Positions 26,309-36,238 of a stretch of 64,000 nt of DNA are shown here, piece after piece; positions within the stretch are counted from its first letter, which is position 1; every line of letters starts with the position of its first letter. The notes beneath the pieces were generated by a model that saw nothing but the letters and a program-made list of their open reading frames with translations, did not search any database and was not told the DNA's origin. A program made the position numbers and the translations under genes. Origin of the DNA: Bacteroidota bacterium (lineage in GTDB: Bacteria > Bacteroidota > Bacteroidia > B-17B0 > Aurantibacillaceae); contig JAJNBG010000005.1 in assembly GCA_021155905.1 (NCBI GenBank), forward strand, positions 62,001 through 126,000. Direction: 5' to 3'.

Positions 26309-26335
26309 TTGCCGCAGATTAATGCTATAACTTTG
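26309..26335 (+). promoter_or_regulatory. Promoter of the SBBP-like T9SS cargo gene
   Basis: TTG (26309-26311) and TAACTTTG (26328-26335) are separated by 16 nt. The GTG start at 26350 is only 14 nt beyond the -7 box. Confidence 0.65.
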
Positions 26336-26349
26336 ATAAAAAACCACAG

Positions 26350-27891
26350 GTGAAACATCTGATACTCTTAATAAGTTGCCTTCTGAATCTTTCCATCTTC
26401 GGGCAGCAATGGACCTGGGCAAAGCTCGTCGATTCCACCTATGTTAATCCCTCAAAAAATAACCTGGTATCAAATGATAACACGAATTTTTATTTGACAA
26501 CCAATTACTCTGATAGTATGGGAACCGCCATTGGCTCATCCATCATAAAGTATGATGCTAGTGGAAATGAGTTATGGAGAAAGAATTTGTCCGGGGAATT
26601 ATGGATTAACGGCATCACATTAAGTGGGACTAATCTATATATAACAGGAAGATTTAAAGACACCATTCAAATTGGTTATAACTCTTTATTCTCAAATGAG
26701 AACGGTGATCTCTTTATTGCTGCCTTTACTTCCAACGGAAGCACCGTTTGGGCAAAAAGATTCGGAGGTAATGGTTTTGATTTTGGAAATTCAATTGCTG
26801 CAGATAAAGAAGGCAATCTATTTGTAACCGGTGCCTGTTCTAATGGTGCGACATTTGGAAATACCACTCATTCGTTTAGCGATTATCACAGAACATTTGT
26901 AATGAAAGCGGATACAAACGGAACCATATCTTTTTCAAAAGTTTTTGGTTCCATTTACAGCACAGGCCATTCCTTTGGTAAAAGAATTCAGATAGGCCAA
27001 AATGGAAATATCATACTACTGGGCAGCATGAGTTATGATATTTTACTCGACACGATCTATTTTAGTCCCCGGGTTTATCCAGATGATTTTCTATGCAGCC
27101 TTGATACAGCAGGAACTATTCAATGGGCAAAAAGAGTTGGCGGTTACGGATGTGAACGACCTGATTTTGATGTTGACTACGAAGGAAATATTTTTCTTAC
27201 CGGCGGATGCGAAGGGAATCATGGCAGCGGATACACAATTTTCAATAAGTTCAATAACAGTGGACAGCTCCAATGGAGCAAATCGATACTGCATCAGTCC
27301 ATTGGCTATAGTTATTCGGATGCGATCACAACAGAGAAAGATCATTCTTATATGACCATCAATAATCTGAATTGCCCATCTTTCGGCTTTTGTCAGCCCC
27401 CACAGTTCTTCATTGCAAAAAATGATTCCTCGGGCAGTACCATGTTTCTTGATTCGATTCATGTGATGGGATTAAATCCCGGATTTATATATCACTCGAA
27501 AATTATCCCTTTTTCAAAAGGAGAATTCCTTGTATGTGGTACCATGAACGGAACGATGCAATTCGGTAGTTCTTCATTGTCAACGTCCGCCAAAAAAGTG
27601 TTTATTGCAAAATTCACCGAGAAAGCCCTTGTCCCGGTATATGAAGTAAACTATGCAGATAAATTTGTAGTTGCTCCTAATCCTTCATCAGGTTCTGTCT
27701 CCATTGAATTTCCTGATCATAATGATACAAAAATTACAGTCAATGACATTTTAGGAAATTGCCTGTTTAATAAGGATTGTAAGAATGAATTGAGTACACT
27801 CATTGACTTAAGCACCCAGGCTAAGGGAATTTATTTCCTGGAAATCGTATCTGGAAATGAAAAAGTCGTTAAGAAAATTGTCATCCAATAG
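26350..27891 (+). CDS. T9SS type A cargo protein with SBBP-like beta-propeller repeats
   Basis: Translation starts with GTG at 26350; no ATG would give the signal peptide MKHLILLISCLLNLSIFGQQ. The mature 495-residue part has repeated blades of the form WAKRFGGNGFDFGNSIAADK and LFVTGACSNGATFGN, typical of SBBP/NHL-like propellers. The last ~75 residues form a type A sorting domain (VAPNPSSGSVSIEFPD, ILGNCLFNKD, GIYFLEIVSGNEKVVKKIV). It is therefore exported by T9SS and anchored or released at the surface. A binding or structural role is inferred; no catalytic motif is visible. It converges with the next gene, 14 nt away. Confidence 0.88.
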   Translation: MKHLILLISCLLNLSIFGQQWTWAKLVDSTYVNPSKNNLVSNDNTNFYLTTNYSDSMGTAIGSSIIKYDASGNELWRKNLSGELWINGITLSGTNLYITGRFKDTIQIGYNSLFSNENGDLFIAAFTSNGSTVWAKRFGGNGFDFGNSIAADKEGNLFVTGACSNGATFGNTTHSFSDYHRTFVMKADTNGTISFSKVFGSIYSTGHSFGKRIQIGQNGNIILLGSMSYDILLDTIYFSPRVYPDDFLCSLDTAGTIQWAKRVGGYGCERPDFDVDYEGNIFLTGGCEGNHGSGYTIFNKFNNSGQLQWSKSILHQSIGYSYSDAITTEKDHSYMTINNLNCPSFGFCQPPQFFIAKNDSSGSTMFLDSIHVMGLNPGFIYHSKIIPFSKGEFLVCGTMNGTMQFGSSSLSTSAKKVFIAKFTEKALVPVYEVNYADKFVVAPNPSSGSVSIEFPDHNDTKITVNDILGNCLFNKDCKNELSTLIDLSTQAKGIYFLEIVSGNEKVVKKIVIQ

Positions 27892-27905
27892 ATGCCTTTA
27901 TTTAA

Positions 27906-30146
27906 CTACCTGCTCAAAACAATCTTTCTCGTCTGTACTTTATCATTCCTCTTTACAGTCACAAAATAGACACCATCCGCCTCTGCATCCATGTTGATCT
28001 TTAAATTGTTGTTTAAAGATTCTTCTTTTAAAATTAGTTTACCATACATATCGGTTACGACAATTTCTGTCATTTCATTGGAACCATTCGAAAATACGAT
28101 CTCGAATTCTCCGTTCGTCGGATTTGGGTACAGATTAAAATTTCCTTGTTCAAGCTCATTGGCCGAAGTAGCCAGATTATAATACACCTGACCGTCACTG
28201 GTTAACACCGGTGATTTTAAAGTCGCGAAATTTTCAGAACGTACACTCACGTAATACTTCTGTGATTGTACCAGACTTAAACCTGTAATAGTCACAGAAG
28301 GTGCGGGAGCAGCCAAGCTGGTCCAGCCCACTACATTACTGGCTCCTGCCGTCGTACCAACCGCGTAATAATAATTTTTAATGTTCGAATTGACATCGGT
28401 CGCTGCCGACCAGTTCGCTTTCAACTGTGTTCCGATATTGGTGGTATCGATATCAGTTGCACTTCCATCGTTCAAATTGGAAACCATGGAAGGGTTGGTC
28501 CAGTCCACATTAACTGTCTTCGTAACGACCGTGCTTAAGTTTCCGGAACCATCCGTGACAATGGTCCTGATCTTAGCCGCAGGACTCGCTGGGTTTTGAT
28601 TCTGAAAACGGATGTAATTGGTTGAAACAGATCCTGTGAAAATACTCGCTGTGGTATTTCGGGAACGGTATACTTTAAAATTATCCACTTTATAAATACA
28701 ATTCCCGCTTCGGAATGAAACGTGTGTTCCTGTATTAATCGGCGAGGTATCGGTCCACTCAGCAGACAAGACATTATTCACATACACTTTAATCACACCT
28801 GTTGTCCGGTCATAAGACACTTTATAATCATAAGCCTGGTTAGGTGTAAAACTATAGGTTACATTCTCCACCGGCCCGCTGCCCCAGGAATTATTAACAA
28901 CTTTATAAATCTGGATCCTGCTGTTATCCAATCTAAAAAATACGAAATAGGAGTTCCCCCTTTCTGTAGAATCCGGTGCATCACAGAAAAAATGGAAACC
29001 GGCCCTGCGGTTCGTTCCAGTACCACTCATGGTTCCTGTCCAGTTGTATAAAAAACGATTGGAGACAGTTGTCTGAGTTAAAGCTGCATATAAATTCGTA
29101 TTCGAATTTGATTCATCACTTTGCGCTACCAAACTTCCTGTAGCTGCGCTCCAGGTTCCTGTTTTAGATGTCCAGTCCGGGTGAATAGCGGGACCGTTAA
29201 AATCATCATTGAAAAAACCTCTTCCTGCATTAGCCCTCCACTCTGTTCCATTAAAATCACTCACCTGGTAAAAGCTTTTTTCTACGCCACTTCCTCCGCT
29301 ATTATCAATATCAGTAAAGCTGGCCACAAAGGTGGTTGTATCCCATAAATTTGGTGTAGAGATCGATGCCGTCGGTGACGTGACATCATTCGGTCCATTT
29401 AAACAAGAAGTAATTAAAGTCCCTCCAACAGCAGCTAGCTGTGCATTACCCATACTATCAATTTGCGCAATTGTTGGAATGTATCCCTGTCCAAAACCTG
29501 ATCCCGGAAACACGACATAATCAATAATACCCTGAGATGTTCCCCCTGTTTTCGGATTCGGGTTCACACCCACAAGAGTTGCCGTCTTCATAGAAGCTTC
29601 ACCAATACTGGATGTTCCCCCGGCATCCGCATAGATCGCAAAACAGGATTGCCCGGTAACTGTATTATGAACATAGGCCACATCGCCACGAATGATATTA
29701 CCGGACGCTAATACATTAGTAGGCATAGCAATATAAGGGATGGTTTCTGAATTCACATACCGCAATGGATTATTAATGCCATATTGAGAATTCACCAGCG
29801 AAGTCGCACACACATACATTCCGGGATATGGGTCACTCGCATTCTGAAGAATCGGGTTTCCACTACCATCTGTTACCAAAGCCCACCAGTTACCAGGATA
29901 ACCGGCGTTCGCAGTCCAATCCAAACCACTGTTATTTGGCCCATAAGCACGCGGACTTCCATCCGCATCAATGTACATTTTTGCACGGTACATAGTGGCT
30001 CCTGACGAATTATGAATATAGACGTCGAAGCCAGACAAGGTTCTTTCGTAAGTTAAATTACAGGAAACGGTTGATGTTTTAGCAGCGTTTTGAGATTTAC
30101 CAATGATTGTTATGGTAATGAATGCAAAAAATAAAATTTTCTTCAT
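27906..30146 (-). CDS. T9SS type A cargo protein with GH75-like (chitosanase-type) N-terminal domain
   Basis: From Met at 30146 the protein has 746 residues with a signal peptide (to about 18). Residues about 20-245 resemble glycoside hydrolase family 75: MYRAKMYIDADGSPRAYGPN, GYPGNWWALVTD, YVNSETIPYIAMP and GDVAYVHN. This is my recognition of the pattern, and the acids in IDADG and NSETIP are only candidate catalytic residues. A LamG/3-keto-glycosidase-like beta-sandwich follows (about 315-500, FFNDDFNGPAIHPDW to YKVDNFKVY), then a fibronectin III domain (about 560-650) and the type A sorting domain (NLYPNPTNGEFEIVF, GVYFVTVKRND). It probably acts outside the cell on chitosan or a related polymer. 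An upstream in-frame Met at 30167 is less likely. Confidence 0.82.
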   Translation of the reverse strand: MKKILFFAFITITIIGKSQNAAKTSTVSCNLTYERTLSGFDVYIHNSSGATMYRAKMYIDADGSPRAYGPNNSGLDWTANAGYPGNWWALVTDGSGNPILQNASDPYPGMYVCATSLVNSQYGINNPLRYVNSETIPYIAMPTNVLASGNIIRGDVAYVHNTVTGQSCFAIYADAGGTSSIGEASMKTATLVGVNPNPKTGGTSQGIIDYVVFPGSGFGQGYIPTIAQIDSMGNAQLAAVGGTLITSCLNGPNDVTSPTASISTPNLWDTTTFVASFTDIDNSGGSGVEKSFYQVSDFNGTEWRANAGRGFFNDDFNGPAIHPDWTSKTGTWSAATGSLVAQSDESNSNTNLYAALTQTTVSNRFLYNWTGTMSGTGTNRRAGFHFFCDAPDSTERGNSYFVFFRLDNSRIQIYKVVNNSWGSGPVENVTYSFTPNQAYDYKVSYDRTTGVIKVYVNNVLSAEWTDTSPINTGTHVSFRSGNCIYKVDNFKVYRSRNTTASIFTGSVSTNYIRFQNQNPASPAAKIRTIVTDGSGNLSTVVTKTVNVDWTNPSMVSNLNDGSATDIDTTNIGTQLKANWSAATDVNSNIKNYYYAVGTTAGASNVVGWTSLAAPAPSVTITGLSLVQSQKYYVSVRSENFATLKSPVLTSDGQVYYNLATSANELEQGNFNLYPNPTNGEFEIVFSNGSNEMTEIVVTDMYGKLILKEESLNNNLKINMDAEADGVYFVTVKRNDKVQTRKIVLSR

Positions 30147-30238
30147 AGTAATATAATGTAAAGGCAAGTTACATCAAATAACGTCAACAGAAAAACCCAA
30201 CAAAAATCTAAATCCTTTAACCAGAAAAATAATTACAA

Positions 30239-32323
30239 TTATTTACTGATCACCAATGATTTGTTAAGAGCACGTGTGCCGTCATGGAGTTGAACTATGT
30301 ACATTCCATTGGTTAAACCGTTGGTATTTAATTTCACTTCATGCTCTCCTTCGTCATACACATCCTTCTGAATGGCCTGCACTTTTTCACCGAGCATATT
30401 ATAAATATGAATCGATAGAGTTTTCGTTTGATTCAAATTGAATTTTAATGAACAGGTGCTTGATGCAGGATTAGGATAAATTGATACCATATCAACCATC
30501 TCGGAGATATCTTTAGTTCCTGTAGTTATGTTGATATTGATATCATCAATGAACAGATTATTTCCACCGTTACCATTAAATAAAAACTTTAACCTGAAAC
30601 CGGAAGTATATTGTGCTGAAATGATAGAACTATTAACGAACCTCCAATCCGTTGCAGACAACGGAAAAAACGGTGCAGTCGTCACCGGTACCGTTTCCAA
30701 AGCCGAACCGGTTGAATTAAATTTAGGAAGTGCTGTACCGCCACAGGCGCTTACGGCATATAAAATAAGCTGGTCCTTATTGCTGGTATCTTTTCTCGCG
30801 AATGCATATTTAAAACTAACGGACAAGGACGATCCTCCGGTTAAATTTATCGCCCTGCTGTATAATTCATCCCGTCCATTAACGGTGCTATTAAAATTAT
30901 CCAGCATCACACTTGTGCTACCCGTTGCAGCGGCTGAGGTAGTCAACTGCCAGGTATTGGCCGTATCCATGTTATTAGCAAACCATTCATTTCCATTCAA
31001 TGAAGCAACAGTTTCAAAACTTTCCGAAAAAGGATAAGCAGCACCGGTATTTGACTGCACATGAATATAATTTTGTTTAACCACGATCACCGAATCATTT
31101 CCGTTTTTTACTTTTAAGGTCACATCGTAAGAACCCGGTGTAGAATAGCTTACAGTTGGACTCGCCACAGCAGATACAGATGGCGTTCCTCCGGCAAATA
31201 GCCATTCCAAGGAGGTGAAAGCACCATTATAGGAAGTATTCGTAAACGTCACCGTGCTTTGACTTGGACACACCATAGTTTTATTACTCACAAAATCTGC
31301 TTTACATAACGGTGCGGTAGTATAAACTCCTGTTGCCATTAAATTAGATGTTTGCCACAAATTATTTCTTCCGGCTACGGTCGAATTTAAACAAGCCTGC
31401 ATCCTTGTTTTTTGTCCCTGGGTGAACATGATATTGCAATAACTGTAATCCATGGCGTTCTGCACATTATCCACGGCATTGCCACAGGAAGCGCCATTAA
31501 TATTACAGGACTGCCAACCAATCGTGGGTGGTGTATCGGCAACCAGGTCATCGATGTTACAGTCTTTATTCGGATCAGCGCACGGATAAAAATAAAAATT
31601 CGGGACATTGTTACCGCCCCAGATGTGATGCAGGTTTAAATAATGTCCGCATTCATGGGCAAAAGCAACCGACTGAGTGAGATTGGAAGTGCCAAACGTT
31701 CCTACGTACGTATGCGATAAAACAATTCCATCCCATGAAGGCATCGTGTCTGCATCGCTAGGCCAGATCGCGTGTCCGGCTAAACCGGCGGCATTGGCAA
31801 CTATATATACATTCAGATATTGTGTGGGTGGCCAGTGAATTAAACTTTTTACACGATGATCTCCTGAAGAAGTCAACGTTGAGGCAACGCGGTTAATTCC
31901 ACTGTGGCAATTACCATTCGGATCTTTGGCTGCCAATCTGAATTCAATATCGCAATCGGCGTGAATTCCCTGAAATGCCGCATGAATAGAAGACGTATTG
32001 GGATGTGTTTTATTGAATGTTTTATTCACAATGTCCAGGCCGTCTTTGATCTGGGTATCCGAAATGTTTTCTATTCCGTAATTATGGATAACATGAAACA
32101 CTACCGGAATCACATATGTAGCTGTACTGGTTTTATTTAAATTCTGAACGAAATTCTGCGTGAAACTTTCCAGTTGCGTCTCCCTTTTCATCACTGCCCT
32201 GGCAATATCCGGATGTTGTTTTAATGTATTGATACGCATTTCATCCGCACCACAATGCTGAGGAGTCTGAGCAGATGAAATAGCCGATATGATTAGAATA
32301 ATAAAAGATAAAAATTTCTTCAT
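30239..32323 (-). CDS. Secreted M43-family (pappalysin/cytophagalysin-like) zinc metalloprotease, T9SS cargo
   Basis: The 694-residue preproprotein has a signal peptide (to about 18) and a pro-region. The catalytic domain (about 70-325) carries the zinc motif AFAHECGHYLNLHHIWGG (HExxHxxxxxH) and a downstream Met-turn region, VQNAMDYSYCNIMFT. These are the M43 hallmarks. A PKD domain (about 340-425: FTSLEWLFAGGTPSVS), a beta-sandwich (about 430-600) and a type A sorting domain (SIYPNPASSTCSLKF, GMYIVQLHDGTRALNKSLVI) follow. The enzyme should be secreted through T9SS and cut extracellular protein. No promoter consensus was found upstream. Confidence 0.94.
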   Translation of the reverse strand: MKKFLSFIILIISAISSAQTPQHCGADEMRINTLKQHPDIARAVMKRETQLESFTQNFVQNLNKTSTATYVIPVVFHVIHNYGIENISDTQIKDGLDIVNKTFNKTHPNTSSIHAAFQGIHADCDIEFRLAAKDPNGNCHSGINRVASTLTSSGDHRVKSLIHWPPTQYLNVYIVANAAGLAGHAIWPSDADTMPSWDGIVLSHTYVGTFGTSNLTQSVAFAHECGHYLNLHHIWGGNNVPNFYFYPCADPNKDCNIDDLVADTPPTIGWQSCNINGASCGNAVDNVQNAMDYSYCNIMFTQGQKTRMQACLNSTVAGRNNLWQTSNLMATGVYTTAPLCKADFVSNKTMVCPSQSTVTFTNTSYNGAFTSLEWLFAGGTPSVSAVASPTVSYSTPGSYDVTLKVKNGNDSVIVVKQNYIHVQSNTGAAYPFSESFETVASLNGNEWFANNMDTANTWQLTTSAAATGSTSVMLDNFNSTVNGRDELYSRAINLTGGSSLSVSFKYAFARKDTSNKDQLILYAVSACGGTALPKFNSTGSALETVPVTTAPFFPLSATDWRFVNSSIISAQYTSGFRLKFLFNGNGGNNLFIDDININITTGTKDISEMVDMVSIYPNPASSTCSLKFNLNQTKTLSIHIYNMLGEKVQAIQKDVYDEGEHEVKLNTNGLTNGMYIVQLHDGTRALNKSLVISK

Positions 32324-32398
32324 GATAGTATTTTATAAATTAAAAATACAATAAAATTCCCTAAATGAAAAGAAGACCCTTAAGAGATAATAATTCAA

Positions 32399-34630
32399 TT
32401 ATAAACGAACACCGATGATACACACATCATCCACTTGTTCCAGTTTACCTTTCCATTTTTCAAAAGAAGAATCCAGATCCTGTTTTTGAATTTTTAAAGG
32501 TTCATCACATATAGATACCAGCTTATTCTTCAACTGGCTATACTTAAATTTTTTCCCTTTCTCCCCGCCAAACTGATCGGCAAACCCATCGGTGAATGTG
32601 TACACGACGTCTCCCTTTTTTAAATCTATCTGAGACGTATGGAATGGAATTGCATTTTCCATATATCCTACCGGCATTTTCTGCGGTTTGTAATCCGATA
32701 ATTCGCCATTTCGGATGATGTAAACGGAATTATTTGCTGAGGCATATTCCATGCTTTGTTTTTCTGTATCAATCCGGCAAAAGGTACAATCCATGCCATC
32801 CATGGAATAACCTTCATCGGTTTTTAAAGAACGGATGATCTCTTCCCTTAACTGATTCAATACTGTTCCCGGATCTTTGATTTTGCGCTCTATCACAATT
32901 TCACTTAACAAATTAATCCCCAACATGCTCATGAAGCCTCCAGGAACACCATGCCCGGTGCTGTCAGCCGTCATGTAATACAATACTTTGCCATCCACAT
33001 GGAACCAGTAAAAATCTCCGCTAACAATATCCTTGGGTTTAAAGACAATAAAATTTTCAGCGTTTAATTTTTTGATTTCCTCCTCGATATAAGTTCCTGA
33101 AGTCAGCATGGCATCCTGGATGCGTTTGGCATAAGTAATGCTATCAATGATCTCTTTATTCTTTTGTTCTAAACTGAATTTCTGTTGCTCGATCAATTGC
33201 TTCTGCTGGCGGGTCGTTCTCAATCGTTTGTTTAACACTACGGCGAAATAAATTACGATCAATAATACGACCCCAATGCCAACGATAATCAACATTTGAC
33301 GTTTTTGTTTTTCCGCAACGATGGCTTCCTGTGCCTCTTTGATCAGTTTTTGTTTCTCCAGCTGTTTATCGTATTCGTACTGACTTTCTTTTCTAAATAA
33401 CTCACGTTGTCTTTCTTCCCCAACGACTTCTTCTTTTAAATGAGTGTAGGTTTTTAAATAAAAATACGCGCTGTCTTTATTATCCAGTAATTCATAACAA
33501 TTGGCGAGACGTTTGGCAGACTCATATTGTTCACTGGTGGCATTCAGACTTTTAGAAATGGAATACGCTTTCTGAAACTGGGGAATGGCTTTTGGATAGG
33601 CTTTCTCTTTCATATACACATCACCAATACCATTGTAGCCATAAATCAAGCCAAACCGGTTCCCTACCCTGCTGTTTATTTCCACAGAACCCCGGAAATA
33701 AATTTCAGCAGAATCTAAAATACTCTGGCGAACCGGGGCCGATGATTTATAGTGAATGTTCAGCGCCACGATGGACATAGAATCTTCAGAGAGGGATGAC
33801 ATCATATCGTAAATTGTTCCGATATTAATGTGCGCCACCGAAATACCGATCTGGTCACCCCCGAGCATGTGGTAATCCTTGCTCTTTTCAAAGAATTTTA
33901 AAGCCTTAATCAAATCATGGTTATCCATGAACACATTGCCTAATCCATTATAGGAAATGGCAATACCACGATTGTTTTGTAAACGCTGATGAAGGCTCAG
34001 CGCTTTGAACAGATATTTTTTAGCAGGTTCTTCTTCATTGAGCCTGTTATAAACCTTGCCTATGTAATTGCAGACATCAGCAATACCTAAGCTATCATTA
34101 ATATTACTGTAGGTTTTAAGCGCGTTCAAAAAATTCTCAAGGGATTTCGGAAAATCACTAAGGTCGTAATACACATTCCCGGTTTTAGCATAGGTGTCAG
34201 CTAAGCCTTTCTGGTTTTTAGTTTGACGGAATAATTCAAGGCTTTTAGCATGGTGCGGCAAGGCTTCCTGATAACGGCTTTGGTGCCATAATACCAGTCC
34301 GGATAAATTGTGCGCCACCGCCAGCTCATTTTTTAGATGGTATTTTTCCGCAACGCCCAGGCTTTGAGTGAGATAAAAATTGGAGCTGTCGTAATTGCTC
34401 CGGCTTTCATAAATGTAAGCCAGCTGGTTCGCCGCCGAAGCGATGCCTTTATTATTTCCGGACTTATGACTAGCCGCCAATGATAGCCGGGCAGATTGTA
34501 AAGCATTCTCCACCTCATTTTTTTTCAAAAATTCCCTGCTCCGGTCAAGGAGACTGAAAATTTTCACAGAGTCTTGTGAAAAAACAGGGTAAGCAAAAAA
34601 AAGAAGTATAAGTAAAAGGCTGTTTTTCAT
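32399..34630 (-). CDS. TPR-containing membrane PP2C/SpoIIE-type phosphatase
   Basis: The 743-residue protein has a signal peptide (to about 18) and about nine TPR units (about 30-400, e.g. GIAISYNGLGNVFMDNHDLI). A basic/coiled region precedes one transmembrane helix (about 455-478, LIIVGIGVVLLIVIYFAVVL). A coiled coil follows, then a C-terminal PPM/SpoIIE phosphatase domain (about 515-743). Metal-binding acids are seen in SGDFYWFHVDG, ADSTGHGVPGGFMSM and TFTDGFADQFGG. The TPRs face the periplasm and the phosphatase the cytoplasm. Such proteins usually dephosphorylate anti-sigma-factor antagonists (RsbU-like); no partner is visible in the window. A TATGTTTG -7 box at 34644-34651 lies just upstream. 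Confidence 0.92.
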   Translation of the reverse strand: MKNSLLLILLFFAYPVFSQDSVKIFSLLDRSREFLKKNEVENALQSARLSLAASHKSGNNKGIASAANQLAYIYESRSNYDSSNFYLTQSLGVAEKYHLKNELAVAHNLSGLVLWHQSRYQEALPHHAKSLELFRQTKNQKGLADTYAKTGNVYYDLSDFPKSLENFLNALKTYSNINDSLGIADVCNYIGKVYNRLNEEEPAKKYLFKALSLHQRLQNNRGIAISYNGLGNVFMDNHDLIKALKFFEKSKDYHMLGGDQIGISVAHINIGTIYDMMSSLSEDSMSIVALNIHYKSSAPVRQSILDSAEIYFRGSVEINSRVGNRFGLIYGYNGIGDVYMKEKAYPKAIPQFQKAYSISKSLNATSEQYESAKRLANCYELLDNKDSAYFYLKTYTHLKEEVVGEERQRELFRKESQYEYDKQLEKQKLIKEAQEAIVAEKQKRQMLIIVGIGVVLLIVIYFAVVLNKRLRTTRQQKQLIEQQKFSLEQKNKEIIDSITYAKRIQDAMLTSGTYIEEEIKKLNAENFIVFKPKDIVSGDFYWFHVDGKVLYYMTADSTGHGVPGGFMSMLGINLLSEIVIERKIKDPGTVLNQLREEIIRSLKTDEGYSMDGMDCTFCRIDTEKQSMEYASANNSVYIIRNGELSDYKPQKMPVGYMENAIPFHTSQIDLKKGDVVYTFTDGFADQFGGEKGKKFKYSQLKNKLVSICDEPLKIQKQDLDSSFEKWKGKLEQVDDVCIIGVRL

Positions 34631-34643
34631 TACTTGTATAAAT

Positions 34644-34651
34644 CAAACATA
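34644..34651 (-). promoter_or_regulatory. -7 box of the TPR/PP2C gene
   Basis: On the minus strand it reads TATGTTTG (TAnnTTTG), 13 nt before the ATG at 34630. No clear -33 element was seen. Confidence 0.55.
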
Positions 34652-34770
34652 CGAAGAAGAATTTAATTTTTCATGTTAATTAGCGGGCATTTTATGGACT
34701 CTCTGCAAGATGATGAGCGATAAAAAATGCTTTACCGACGAAAAGAAAAATGATTTCTTCAAAGCCTTCA

Positions 34771-34778
34771 TAATTTTG
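34771..34778 (+). promoter_or_regulatory. -7 box of the kelch-protein gene
   Basis: TAATTTTG matches TAnnTTTG and lies 17 nt before the ATG at 34796. No clear -33 element was seen. Confidence 0.55.
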
Positions 34779-34795
34779 TAATAACACTTTATGAA

Positions 34796-36004
34796 ATGAA
34801 ATTATCTATTGTTTTAGGTATACTCCTTCTTTTCCAGATCTATCCCCTAGGGAGTCAAACCGCCTGGGTGCAGAAAGCATACCTGGCCGGAGCGGCAAGA
34901 AATCGTGCCGTTGGTTTTTCCATCCATGACTGCCTGTACCTTGGTACCGGTGAAACTACCTCTCAGCGTTGGGGAACAACGGATCTCTGGCAATGGAACC
35001 AATTAACAGATACCTGGATCCAAAAAGCCGATTTTCCGGGGGGAGCACGCTTTGATGCCATCGCCTTTTCTATTGGCAATAAAGGTTACATCGGAGGAGG
35101 AGGCTCACAATCCGGATGGCAGGAAGATTTTTGGGAGTATGATCCTGCCGCTGATCACTGGATTCAAAAAGCCAATTTAGGCGGTGGACCAAGGGCACAG
35201 GGCGTAGGCTTCTCCATTGGGGACAAAGGATATATCGTAACGGGGGGGAACGGAAACCCACTCAATGATTTCTGGGAATGGACCCAATCCAATAACACCT
35301 GGACAAAAAAAACTGATTTTCCGGGCCCACACAGAACCTTTGCAGCTGCTTTTACCATTGGGAATAAAGGCTATGTTGTGGGCGGTTTAAACAACGAAGC
35401 GTTACAGGATCTATGGGAATGGAACCAGGCGACAGATACCTGGATTCAAAAAGCATCCTTCGAAGGTCAGGCCGGGATTGGAATTGTGGCATTTTCCATT
35501 GGTACAAAAGCCTATATCGTGACGGGAAAAGATAACCTCGGGAATACGCTGCAAACCACCTGGGAATGGGATCAGCAAACGAATGCATGGACACAACTAT
35601 CTGATTTTATTGGAACAGGGCGTTGCATGGCAACCGCTGTGAAAGTGGGAGACAAGGGTTATCTTTCTGCCGGTGGCCATTATAATAATAGTCCATACCC
35701 TGAACTTGAAAAGGATCTTTGGGAGTTTTCACCTCAAACAAGTACCGGCATTAGCAACTTCGAAAAAGATCCTGAACTTCGTTTATTTCCCAATCCCTCT
35801 CATGGCATTTTCACAATTAGTCTGACTTCAAAAGCGAAAGAGAAAAAATGGTTCGTTTATCATACCACCGGGAAATGTATCCGAACAGAATCATTCTCCG
35901 GAAATGAAATGAACATTGATCTCAGCCAACAGGCCAAAGGAATATACTTCCTGGAAGTCTGGGCCCATGAAAAGAGAATGGGGCAAAAAGTGGTGATTGA
36001 ATAA
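34796..36004 (+). CDS. Kelch-repeat beta-propeller T9SS type A cargo protein
   Basis: The 402-residue protein has a signal peptide (to about 20) and six kelch-like blades of about 50 residues each, with the pattern GAARNRAVGFSIHDCLYLGT, DLWQWNQLTDTWIQKADFPG, then the next blade. The C-terminal 75 residues are a type A sorting domain (RLFPNPSHGIFTISLTSKAK, GIYFLEVWAHEKRMGQKVVI). It should be a secreted or surface-bound propeller, likely for binding carbohydrate or protein. No catalytic Cys-Tyr pair of galactose oxidase is apparent. Confidence 0.9.
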   Translation: MKLSIVLGILLLFQIYPLGSQTAWVQKAYLAGAARNRAVGFSIHDCLYLGTGETTSQRWGTTDLWQWNQLTDTWIQKADFPGGARFDAIAFSIGNKGYIGGGGSQSGWQEDFWEYDPAADHWIQKANLGGGPRAQGVGFSIGDKGYIVTGGNGNPLNDFWEWTQSNNTWTKKTDFPGPHRTFAAAFTIGNKGYVVGGLNNEALQDLWEWNQATDTWIQKASFEGQAGIGIVAFSIGTKAYIVTGKDNLGNTLQTTWEWDQQTNAWTQLSDFIGTGRCMATAVKVGDKGYLSAGGHYNNSPYPELEKDLWEFSPQTSTGISNFEKDPELRLFPNPSHGIFTISLTSKAKEKKWFVYHTTGKCIRTESFSGNEMNIDLSQQAKGIYFLEVWAHEKRMGQKVVIE

Positions 36005-36049
36005 TATTAAAAATCACTTTTTATATTTTCTTTTCTTTCTTGATAAGGG

Positions 36050-36070
36050 CAATTGTGTAGTACACAATTG
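36050..36070. promoter_or_regulatory. 21-bp perfect palindrome in the 36.0-36.2 kb spacer
   Basis: Arms CAATTGTGTA (36050-36059) and TACACAATTG (36061-36070) flank a single G. The palindrome lies 46 nt after the kelch gene stop. The remaining spacer to 36238 contains no gene I can support. Confidence 0.5.
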
Positions 36071-36238
36071 AGCCGGAATGTTGTGCCGAGAAACAAAAGA
36101 AATCAAGAACGAAAACCAACTTCAATTTTTCATCGCACAAATCTGCGCAATACCGCCTGAAAAATTGCAGTTTGCACTTTTCGTTCACGCCAACCGCACA
36201 CTTACCAACGTATGCAGTGATAGTAAATTTTTCAAATT

